Shown one piece after another: positions 25,001-37,000 of a DNA stretch of 64,000 nt; position 1 is the first letter of the stretch, and each line of letters opens with the position of its first letter. The notes beneath the pieces were generated by a model. That model did not search any database. It saw nothing but the letters and a program-made list of their open reading frames with translations, and was not told the origin of the DNA. The stretch comes from Ornithodoros turicata (Eukaryota; Arthropoda; Arachnida; Ixodida; Argasidae): positions 131,454,123 to 131,518,122 of the forward strand of contig NC_088202.1 in assembly GCF_037126465.1 (NCBI RefSeq), in the 5' to 3' direction. The position numbers were made by a program, and so were the translations under genes.

Positions 25001-28000
25001 AAATTTAGGTTGCACACCAGGACTGAACAAGCTCTGGCAGTGCACCGCTGTACCGTTATAAGCTTTTTAGGAGTTACAGTTCAATTCAACAATTTCAAGA
25101 ATGTTCAATTCCACCACAAATAGCAAAACACTGAATATTTGCACAACCATAAGTGTGATTGTTAAAAGTAGATCATACTCATCATTTGCCACATGAAAGC
25201 AACATATTGGGACATACATACAGGGTGTTCCACCAACCATGATAGAAATTCATAGTAAAAAACGTAGGCCCCGGAGAGACATGCGCTCAAGAGATTTTTT
25301 TCTGACAATAACTTTTGCTGTATATTGGTAACATTTTTATTTCATTTAAACTGATGGAAAGTTAATTTCTTGAACTGAACTCCGAAATTTCCCAAGGCAA
25401 CCCACGTTTTCTTTGCGGAAATGGGTTCCCCGTGGTCATTTTACTCAGTATAGCACATAATCCCACTCGTAATGCAATGGCAATTGCCTAAATAAATTCG
25501 CCGAAAATCCGTGGAAATGAGCCCTTGGCTCCGCCTCTTTTCTGAGGGCTCGTAGTTTGAGCGCAAAGCTGCAAAGAAAGGAGGTTACATTGACAGGCCA
25601 CACGAGGGGAGAAAGGGTTACAAGCCTTACCCACGGAACAAACACGCACGGTGAGTGCCGGAATCGGAGCTATCTTATCAAAAATGAGGTCACGCGACAG
25701 CTTGTAACCCTTTCCCCAACTCATCTGGCGTGTCAATGTAACCTCCTTTCTTCGCAGCTTTGCGCTCAAACTACGAGCCGTCAAAAAAGAGGCGTAGCCA
25801 AGGGCTCATTTCCACGGATTTTCGGCAAATTTATTTCGGCAACTGCCATTGCATTACGAGTGGGATCATGTGCTATAATGAGTAAAATGACCACGGGGAA
25901 CCCATTTTCGCAAAGAAAACGTTAGGTTGCCTTGGGAAATTTTGCAGTTCAATTCAAGAAATTAACTTTCTGTCAACTGAAATGAAATAAAAATGTTACC
26001 AATATGTGGCAAAAGTTATTGGCAGGAAAAATCCCTTGACCGCATGTCTCCCCGGGGCCTACGTTTTTTACTATGAATTTCTAACATGATTGGTGGACCA
26101 CCCTGTATGTATATGTTGGTACTCTCCTTATCTTCACATAGCTTTTTTTAGCCTTTACAGAATTTTTATAAACAAGCTATGAGACCAGCATAGATGTCGT
26201 TTTTGCAGTTGAGTTCTACGGCCAGGCGGACGTCCTCTCAAAGAAAGTGTGCAACTGCATTACTAATTACCTAAATTTGGTAATTAAATTTTTAATTAGG
26301 GGATTTCAAGCAAAAGCGAGATAGCAGATTGAGAGACTATCCTAGTTGCAAGCTATGTACTTCACGTTTAACAAATCCTGAAACACACACGTGCGTTAAA
26401 ACATTCGTCCCCAAATTTTTGATATGCAAATGAGCACTGAACTGAAACTGAAACCACGGCGACCAGGAACACGAGGAGTACAGCGCTCAGTTCATGTCAG
26501 AAGGCCGCATGATTTGGAGCGATGAAGATGATTGGAGTACGTGCCGCTCAGCCTGCCAGATATGCCGCTTTCCGGCCCAGATAAGCCGCCGCCGGTGAGG
26601 GTGACGCGCTCCTCAGGCATGCTTTTTTGGTTTCGGCTTATTTGCATAACAAAAATTAGGGATGGATATTTTAACGCATGTGCATGTTTCATTACTTTTT
26701 AAATATGGAATGGAGTTCAACGAGGATGATCTCTCAATCTGCAATCCTACTTTTGCCAGAAATTCCCTAATTAAAGATTTTAACTAATTCATTTCAGGTA
26801 ATTAGTCATCTTGTAGGTACATACTCTCTTCCAGAGGAAGTCCGCCTGGCCGTAGAACTCAACTACAAAAACAACATCTATTCTGCTCTTAGATACGATC
26901 ACGGATGATACGAATTCTTTTCCGGTCCCGGCCGGAATGCCTATTCTTCCCATGTATTCGAGTTCGGATGATACGAACGCTTTATCTTGCCTTTACGGAT
27001 GACACGAACGAGCCGCGGATGCGACAGAGGTCGTTTCGCCGTGACTGGAGAGCGCGCGAGTCACGTTGCTCCTTTTTTCGAAAAGTGAGGGCGATCCTCA
27101 CCACGAACTCCCTTATATCATGTTGCGCAATGCAAGCAATGACTTTCCCTTTGGTGGCGGTGGAGGAGAGGATTGCACTTCCCGGAACCCTATCACCTTA
27201 TCTCTGTTTTCACCTTTTTAGCCCTCTCGCAGCAATAAACCGCGAAGCTGTGTGACATCGCTCTGGCGGAAAACAGCGACCCAGAACATGTGGAGGGAAC
27301 ATATCAGGACAACTTCTGGCAACATTACGCGTCATCATTCCGCAAGTCAGCTTCAGCGAGTGACGTTGCGAGTCACGTTGCTCCTTTTTTCGAAAAGTGA
27401 GGGCGATCCTCACCACGAACTCCCTTATATCATGTTGCGCAATGCAAGCAATGACTTTCCCTTTGGTGGCGGTGGAGGAGAGGATTGCACTTCCCGGAAC
27501 CCTATCACCTTATCTCTGTTTTCACCTTTTTAGCCCTCTCGCAGCAATAAACCGCGAAGCTGTGTGACATCGCTCTGGCGGAAAACAGCGACCCAGAACA
27601 CGTGGAGGGAACATATCAGGACAACTTCTGGCAACATTACGCGTCATCATTCCGCAAGTCAGCTTCACCTAACGCCTGCGTGCTTTAGGAGAAGCTCGCT
27701 TTAGAACAGTGTCGCGCGACTCGCGGGTGGATGGAAAGCATGTGCTGGGTCTTTTGATTCATCTCGCGAATTTGGTCAGCATTGACCAGAAACGGAGACG
27801 CAAGAGCGTTACGACCGACCTCTTTCACTGGCAGTAACAAAAAATGAACAGTCACTGTCTATTTTTTTGCCTCAATTTTTATTTTTAATTCGTTTTATAC
27901 GAATTTTTCCCGCTACCCCGTGAGATTCGTATCATCGAGATTCTACTGTAGCTGTTTTTATAAAACTTCTGTAAAGGCTGTAAAAAAAAAAAACACCCTG

Positions 28001-31000
28001 TATTTAACGCACCTCAACCTTAGCAATGCAGCTATCCCGTACTGTAATACATTCAATCAACATATATCAGAGCCGTCTCAGCACAAGCACTTACACAGGT
28101 GACACACGTTTAGCAAAAGGATGAGGATAACCGTGTTACGCAAGAAAACATACAAGTGAAAACGCTGAGCTCAGGGAGAACAGAGGAGGAGGAGTACTTC
28201 AACAAAGCAACACTTAGGCAGTTGCAGCCCAGACAATGCACGCAGAGTACGGTTCGTTATGCGGTTGTTGCGGGTTGTTACCGCAGGTATCAAAATATGT
28301 GGAGCTTACCTCTGCGCTGGTTTCAGGTTGCGGTCAAACTGGGGAGCACTGGAATCGCTCGAACTTAATTCTTCGGGCTCTTCTTCGATTGCGGTCGAGA
28401 GATTTGGAAATGACCGTGACCGCGACAGACCACTACTGCCACTCCAAGTCGTAGCTGCAGCACGCGCGGAACTTGCTACGTTGGGTTTTGCAGCCGGCTT
28501 GGCAGGGCTCGTAGTATCTTGAAGGGAAAAGGCTTGTTCTACATAACTAGAGCCTGAAGTTTTCGGGAAATATTTTTTTCTAAATTCGGGGGGTAAAAAT
28601 CGTGAAAACAAATATGTGCACTAAATTCGTGCGAATTCGGGTGAAAAAACTTCCAGTATGCTAAATTCGAGGAGAAAATCGGGCTCAGTTACTCAAACTA
28701 AGTGTAGTGGTCTGGTACAAACGGTGATGGAACTGCATTTCCTGCCAAATAAGTAAGTTTGTGCATTCCTACAGAGATCCCAGTGAGGGCAATTTGCCGG
28801 GTAAAAAAAATCAGGTTTCACCCTAAAGCGGCAACCTTCAATTCGGGGTGCAAATTCGGGGAAGAATCGGGTAAAACCCTAAAACTTCAGGCTCTATACA
28901 TAACTAGGGCCTGACTTTTTCGGGTTTTATTTTTGGCCAAATTTGGGGGGTAAATATCGGGTGATATTTTTCGTTTGAAAATTCGGGTGTATTCGGGTTA
29001 AATCCCGTTACGGCATATTCTGTCGTCAGGAATTCGGGTGATTTTTTTTGTTTAATAAAAATTTGTCTTAACATGGAACTAATGTTTAGCAATGTTATCA
29101 AACTTTATTTTTAATGCACGCTTATGAGTGTGCCACGCGACCCGGATGTTTTCGGGTAGATTCGGGTTAAACCCGAATTTTACAGATTTCGTTCGGGGGG
29201 TAAATATCGGGCGGATACGGGTTTAACCCTAAAAAGTCAGGCCCTATACATAATCTGCGTGCCGTTATTCTGAAAGTAGCGCTGACCGCCGTCGCTTACC
29301 ACTCACGGCATCTACTGCTGTGGTAGGCTTATTTGGCCGTAGTGGTGTCCCTTCGGGAGTAGAACTGGCTCCCGGCACGCTGGTGGTCGGCACGTTTTTT
29401 GCTTTCGGCGAATCTTCTTTTGCTTGCTGCTCCTTCTTTTTACGTTCTTCACGTAACCTACAATTCAGAAAACGAAACACTGTCTGTAAAATACCAAATG
29501 CAGTGAGCATAATGTAAACAGGACATCGCAGAAGAAACTCTTTGGACCTGAGGTGCAGGTTCAATGGCATTCACAGGTATACATATAGGTCTAGCTGGAT
29601 ACACTATATAGACCACAGAAAGGCTGTAATCTTATTATGTTTATTATACCAACAATCTTATCACTGCAAAAACACATTTAGAGTAGTGCAAGAATCACGC
29701 CAGTGAAGCCATTTTCTGGGTGCACAACAGCGATAAAATAAAAGCAACCTGGCATTATCTCACCTGTGAAGCTCTCTGCTAGCTTTCTTCCGCTCCTCTT
29801 CTAAGTTCTTCTCTTGTAGTTGCTGAGAACAGAGGTGCAAGTATATTGATAAAACAATAAAACTTTCATTCCACAGTTACACTAATGACACTCAAATAGC
29901 ACTACCTATACTTAGGGCCTGACTTTTTCGGGTTTTATTTTTGGCCAGATTCGGGGGGTAAATATCGGGTGATATTTTTCATTTGAAAATTCGGGTGTAT
30001 TCAGGTTAAATCCCGTTACGGCATATTCTGTCGTCAGGAATTCGGGTGTATTCGGGTGATTTTTTTTGTTTAATAAAAATTTGTCTTAACATGGAACTAA
30101 TGTTTAGCAATGTTATCAAACTTTATTTGAATGCACGCTTATGAGTGTGCCACGCGACCCAGATGTTTTCGGGTAGATTCGGGTTAAACCCGAATTTTAC
30201 AGATTTCGTTCGGGGGGTAAATATCGGGCGGATACGGGTTTAACCCTAAAAAGTCAGGCCCTACCTATACTCTAATGCCAAAATGCATAGTTTACATCAC
30301 AGAAGAGAAAAGACTAGGAATTACAAGAAAAATGCATATGAACAACGTGTCGATTACAGCTGATGACAAACCTGTCGTGTGTCAAATAAACTTCTCAACT
30401 TCACTGGTTTCTCCGTCAGAAGCCACCAGCTCGCTTGCTTCCTAACCATTCTTTCATGCGTATCTGGGCAGTGGATCATTTGAAATGGAACTAGCCTTCC
30501 TTTTGTAGTTGTTCTCTCCTATCTGTAGGTAACTTCACTTTGGCCCTCCCAGTCACCATGAATGTTGCGTGCAAAACCTCTGACAGCACTAAAATAATCA
30601 ATTCAATTTCTTTCGAGTTCCGTAGAGCTATAAAAAAAAACACAGTCGAACCTCAAAATAATTGAAGTCACGGGGGTCTCAATTTCTTTATTTGCGCTAC
30701 AATTTGAAAAGATTTATGGTGTGGATTGTGGAGAGGCAAGCAACATACAAGTTTATACACAGCAAAATCTCAATGAAATCACCATGGATGTTTTTAAAAG
30801 CTTCTTCCCCGAATTTGCACCCCCAATTGAAGGTTGCGTCTTTAGGGTGAAACCAGATTTTTACCCGTCAAATTGCCTCCACTGAGAAGCCTGTAGGAAT
30901 GCACACAAACTTGTTTGGCAGCAGATACAGTTACACCACCGTTTGTATGAAACCAGTACAGTTAGTTTGAGTAACTGAGCCCGATTTCTCCCCAAATTTA

Positions 31001-34000
31001 GCATACTGGAAGTTTTTCTACCCAAATTTGCGTGAATTTAGAGCACATGTTTATTTACCCGATTTTTACCCTCCGGATTTAGACAAAAATATTTCCCCAA
31101 AACTTCAGGCTCTATCCATGACTTGGCTGAGCCAAGGTATTCTGCAAAGTTCTGCACTGCCTGTATTTTTTCGAATCTACGACGACCCCCACAAATACGG
31201 GTAAGCAAATTTGAAAAATAAAAAAGGTGAACAACTGGATATAATGCACGATACCATTTCTTCACCAAACATCCGCTGCCCTGGCGTCATTCTCGATCTC
31301 CACATCTGCCATATTTCTGTTGTTCTCGATCTCTCCCTGTTGCTTCAGCCATCGTCTAACATTTACTTCTGGTACTTGAAACCGCCTTGCCATTGCTAAA
31401 TTGTTGTTGCATTCAGTAGCAAACTTTGCATTCAAACACAGCAGAGTAGTGCGCTGCGCGCCACAATGTCACGACAGTGATAGAATGCCGCCCCCGTATA
31501 CATATCACTTTGTTTCAGGTTTTTTTTTTACTGATAACCACAACATGTGGCAACGGTCACATCTCGTTACTGACCCTCCCCCGTTCACCCTCTCCCGCCA
31601 CTCCTCTGACCTCGTTGTGGCGCAGATATTCATGGCCGAGTGGATGAAGCACCCGGTCCATGGTGGTTACGTCAAGGTCGTGCTGTAGACAGGGTTTCCC
31701 AAAGTGTGGTCCGCGGACCCCTGGGGGGTCTGCGAGAGTGTCCGTGGGGGTCCGCAACCGTCTCTCACATTTCAGTGAGGATTTTCGTCTCCACAAACAC
31801 GCGCTCGTACATGCTGCCCGATTTCCAAACACCCAGAATTTCCAAAATTGCTACAAGCATGCTTCAACGGCTAGCTTCTAATTTCTGATAGAAAAGTCCT
31901 GCAATGCACGTTTGTCCGCGTCATAGACACAAAGAACAAGAAGAACAAACCAGTCCGGAATCCTTTCTGAAGCTGTATCAAAAGCACGCAGCAGCTGACG
32001 AGGTTGCTGGTTATGCACTGGCTAGCATGGGAAATACAGTGCGTCATATCGTTTTGCTTCGAGTTCGAACTGACTGAAGAGTGCTCCTGTGTTTAGCGCA
32101 TTTTATATTTGGCACCCTGCGGACCTCTTGCAGCGATGGTGGCACTACAGATGATACCTCGCACTGAACGCGGCGTTGGAAGTCAACTTCGCTTCTGTCT
32201 AGACAGTCACTTGACCACCTTTATGCTTGCACAAATGTAGTTTCGTTCCTTGTTATACCCTGTCGCGCATATTAAACGCGGTCTGCAATGCAGTGTACAC
32301 AGCGCATATTCCGGTATATTTGTGTGGGGGGGGTGGGGGGTTCGTGAATTTGTTCTCATCCCTTCCGGGGGTCCGTCACCGCCAAAAGTTTGGGAAACGC
32401 TGGGGTAGGTGACGGGTTTGAATCGTACCACCAGCCGTGCTGTCTGATGTTTTCCCTGGGTTTTCTGGGAGACTTTCCAGATTGATGTTGGTACAGTTCC
32501 CCCTGAAGTTGGCCCAGGATGCATACTAGCACCCCCCTCCCCATCTGTCCACTTTGCAGTGCTAACACAGAATTTAAAAAAAAAAAAGGCATGTCCACAT
32601 ACTGACCTTCTTCATAAGTTCATTCTGCTGCAATAGGTCATCCATTTCTTTATCTCTGAGAGCCATAGAGGCCTCGATGTGGCGTATGTGCTCTCTGAGA
32701 GTTTCCTCTTCCTCCTGAAGAGCAGCCCGGGAAGCTTCCTCGGCCTCCCGTGCCCTGCGCTCCCTCAGAAGTTCGAACTCCTGCTCCGACCTGAGTTGTG
32801 CTTGGGACAAATCAAGGAGCTCCTGTCCTAAGGACTGAGCTCGTGTTGAAGCTTCGTTCTTGTCGTCTGCAGGTTTTACGATGCTTGTATCCACCACACC
32901 AGTGTCTCCTTGTGGCTTCAGTCTTCTGTCAACCTGAGCAGGGTATTTTTATAGGGTATCACGAAGGCTTTCATTTGGTACAGTGATGTCCAGCATTTTT
33001 TTTTTAACCTGCCACGCGTGTGGTCGGGCATACACAGTACCCTAGAGATATCCTACTCCTAGGGATGCACTTTATAGTATATCACAGCCTAAATTTCAAA
33101 CGGTGCTTTAGATTCTGTGAAGTTTGTACAGGATGTTTCACCAAAGGTAAAAAAAAAAATGTATGAAAAAATCTACTTGTCTGAACACTATGAGAGTCAA
33201 TGCTATTTATCCATGGGCAGATCTTGCCAGGCCTTCCGAGCACTGTTATCAAATTTAATTTGTCACAAATTGGATTTTTGCAAATGTGCCAAGACAACCT
33301 CACTTTTTTTTTTATGGAAACAGAAAGTGCATGATGAATTTATCCCCACCGTATTGCAAAACACATCCACTACTACAATGATAATAGTCAGGAAAAAAAA
33401 AAAAAAAGAAGCAGGAGAAAACAGTCATTCCGTGGAACGAAATTGACGGCCGTGCTCAGATTTCCAAAAGAAACAATGCGAGGAGGCCATGCACCTGCCC
33501 TGTAACTTTTCCTTTTCCAAACTTCTATTGATAAAGGCAGCATAGTTGCGAGACAAAATTATGTGAAATGTGAGCAAGGAGGAAACACGAAGGGGCGGGT
33601 GACCGTTTCTCTTCCGGCACATTTTGCATTACTTTGACGAAGAACTGTGCCCGGCCGACAATTCGTGCGTCCTTTTCAGCTACTGCAAAAGAAGCAGGGG
33701 ACGTACTTTGGAATGCAATGGGGTAAATCTGACGTGCGCTTTCAGTCGTAATCATTTCGTGAAAAAAAAAAAACAGGAAATGTGAGCTTAATTTTGCAAA
33801 TTTCTGAGATCAATTGGGGAATTTCAATTTCTCACAAATTAAATTTGATAAAAGTGCTCAGAAGTCATGGCAAAATCTCCCGCGAGAAAAGTAATGCTGA
33901 CCCTGTCGTGCTCAGACAAGTATATTTTTTTATACAATATCTTTTTTTTTCATGTTTTCATGTTTGCTGAGTCTCAGTTGTTCTTGTTTCTTATATTTAT

Positions 34001-37000
34001 TTATTTTCTTCGTTTTTCTTTTCTTTTGCCCTCTTGTGCTTTCTCCCTCACTATGACAGTATATTCCCTTGACCTTTCATATAATGTGCATCCTTATATT
34101 TAATTACTTGTTCTGATGTTGTCGCCTCGTATGATTTTCAGATTGTTTCCGGGAGGCCCCCACTGTATACTGTGTATGGCATTACTACTAATAAAATTGA
34201 ACTGAATTGATGTTATGCATATATCCCATATGTATACATGTATACTCATCGCCATTTAATACTTCACATGGAACTACCATGTCGCCACCTTCAGTATACC
34301 GTATTTACTTGCGTATAATACCCGTTTGACATGGCAGATTGAATGACATTCGCATCAAATGTCATTTGTTTGTATTGCACCGAGCTACACAAAGAAAAAA
34401 AATGTCATTCGCAAATGATGTCACTGTTGATGATTAAGTCAACAGGGCCGAACATGATACTATATACAGGTATATACAGGTAAGTATCAAGCCAAGTGGT
34501 GCCACAGTATATTCCAGAACTGCTAGAAAACTATTCGAGAATGTCGAATAGACAAAATTTGTTGAAAATACCATTTGAAATAGAGTAAACTGCTCGATTT
34601 GCATTCGAAATTTCGAATAATCGACTATGAGTATTGGACCACTAACAGAGTATGCGGCTGGTGACAAAGAAGCAAAAAAAAAAAAAAAAGTTTGAGAGAT
34701 GCTACGAAAGATCTGGCAACTTCAGTAGGAGCTTGCTGTGTACACAAGAAAGTGTACAGAATTTAGTGCACACCTTTCCTCTTCCACAAAACAGTACATA
34801 ATGTCATGTTCTCTTCTGCACTTGTACTAGTCTATATAATTGCGGTTGCGGTTTTTCTGAGTTTTTTGGCAAGGGCGCTTTTTGCAGTTCATTATTTTCC
34901 ATAAATTCAGAAACTTTTTGTCATACGGCACCTTGATAATGAGCAACACTTAATTATTTAATTTCAAACATCCTGAATAATAAATCATCACAGCAAGGAA
35001 ACCTTCAGAGGTATAAATCTGAAGTATAGATTATGAGATATGTCAAGGTCAAGGCAGTAATAATAATGGTAGTCGCCGACCGATTTTTCGGACGTGCTCG
35101 ATTATTCGGACTCGTTCGCGGAACGGCCGCGGGTCCCATAGAGTTGATGTATAAGAAGGTCCAAAATTTCGGACGCCGTGCAACCCCGTCGCTCGATAAT
35201 TCAAACTCTGTTTGCCCAACAAGTGAATTTCTCTCTTGGGGTGACGAAAAATATTGGTATCATCCGAAATCCGTATCAAAAGAAATCAACCAACCAAAAT
35301 AATGATGCAAAAAATAGGCAAGGATTGTTCATTTTCCATTAGAAGAGGTCTGTCGTAACGCTTTTGCGTCTTCGGTTTTGTCCAACGGCTTGATTCAAAA
35401 GGCCCAGCACGTGCTGTCCGCCCGCGAGTCGCGCGACACCGCTGTAAAGCGAGCTTCACCTAAGGCACGCATGCGCTAGGTGAAGCCGACTTGCGGACTT
35501 GATGACGGCGGTGCCTCTGTCAGTGTACAGCGACGAAATGTCGCTTCGGGAAATAGAAGCTGATGTTATCAGGCATAGCTGGAAGCGCGTTAGGAAAGCA
35601 TCGACAAATTTTTCCAGCCCACTAGTGCTTAGTAAGGCTTAGTTTGAAGCGAAATCCGTTTTTTCGGACTGCTCGATTATTCGGACTTTTGAGCGATCCC
35701 CGCCGAGTCCGAAAAATCGGACGGCGACTGTACCGTGATGTTATACGTAAGGTTTGTCTGCGCAGATCAAGGTGGTATGAAGGTCAAACCTGCAGGGAAG
35801 GCTGTTTCTTTACATGCGGCACTTCAGAGTTACTTCCGATACCATTGATCACTTTTGGCGGAAGTCGGGAAATGTACGAGCTTGCACCAGCGGGCAATGT
35901 CGCCACAGAGGGCTTTTTGCTGCGATCAACCGAAGGTATATGCAGCAAACGTATGCCGTCTCCGCTCGCATCTGACAGCTTTGGAGAGTCATCGGGAGTT
36001 GCCAGGAAGGCTTCGTCGAGGTCAGGGTAGTCTAAACCATCTGGTAACCAAAAGAGGAAAATGTTTATTAGAAGGTGCTGGTAAAAGCTTTACTGGCTTA
36101 CTGCATCCCACAACCAAGTGTAGAACTGCCAGCAAGGCAACCATATCGTGTACATTTAACCAGTGACAAGAAACGTAGCCTTACACGTAAACACGTAACC
36201 TTTTATGAATATTTATCAACATCTTTCGATACACATGGTGCCAATCTGTGTTTGTGCAAGAGCAGATTGCGCACCAGTTCATCTGTGAGAGCAGTCGCAG
36301 CAGATTGTGGACAATGTTGCCCAGTTGCAGTGTGTACAGAATGTACAGAAGTGTACAGAATTTAGTGCACACCTTTCCTCTTCCACAAAACAGTACATAA
36401 TGTCATGTTCTCTTCTGCACTTGTACTAGTCTATATCATTGCGGTTGCAGTTTTTCTGAGTTTTTTGGCAAGGGCGCGAACTGCGAACTGTAGAACTGCG
36501 AGCAAGGCAACCATATCGTGTACATTTAACCAGTGACAAGAAATGTAGCCTTACACGTAAACACGTAACCTTTTATGAATATTTATCAACATCTTTCGAT
36601 ACACATGGTGCCAATCTGTGTTTGTGCAAGAGCAGATTGCGCACCAGTTCATCTGTGAGAGCAGTCGCAGCAGATTGTGGACAATGTTGCCCAGTTGCAG
36701 TGTGTACAGAATGTACAGAAGTGTACAGAATTTAGTGCACACCTTTCCTCTTCCACAAAACAGTACATAATGTCATGTTCTCTTCTGCACTTGTACTAGT
36801 CTATATCATTGCGGTTGCAGTTTTTCTGAGCTTTTTGGCAAGGGCGCGAACTGCGAACTGTAGAACTGCGAGCAAGGCAACCATATCGTGTACATTTAAC
36901 CAGTGACAAGAAATGTAGCCTTACACGTAAACACGTAACCTTTTATGAATATTTATCAACATCTTTCGATACACATGGTGCCAATCTGTGTTTGTGCAAG

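Noticed and set aside
25488..25925. similar ORFs on both strands
   Set aside because: They are the two arms of a palindromic mariner-like element read from opposite strands.
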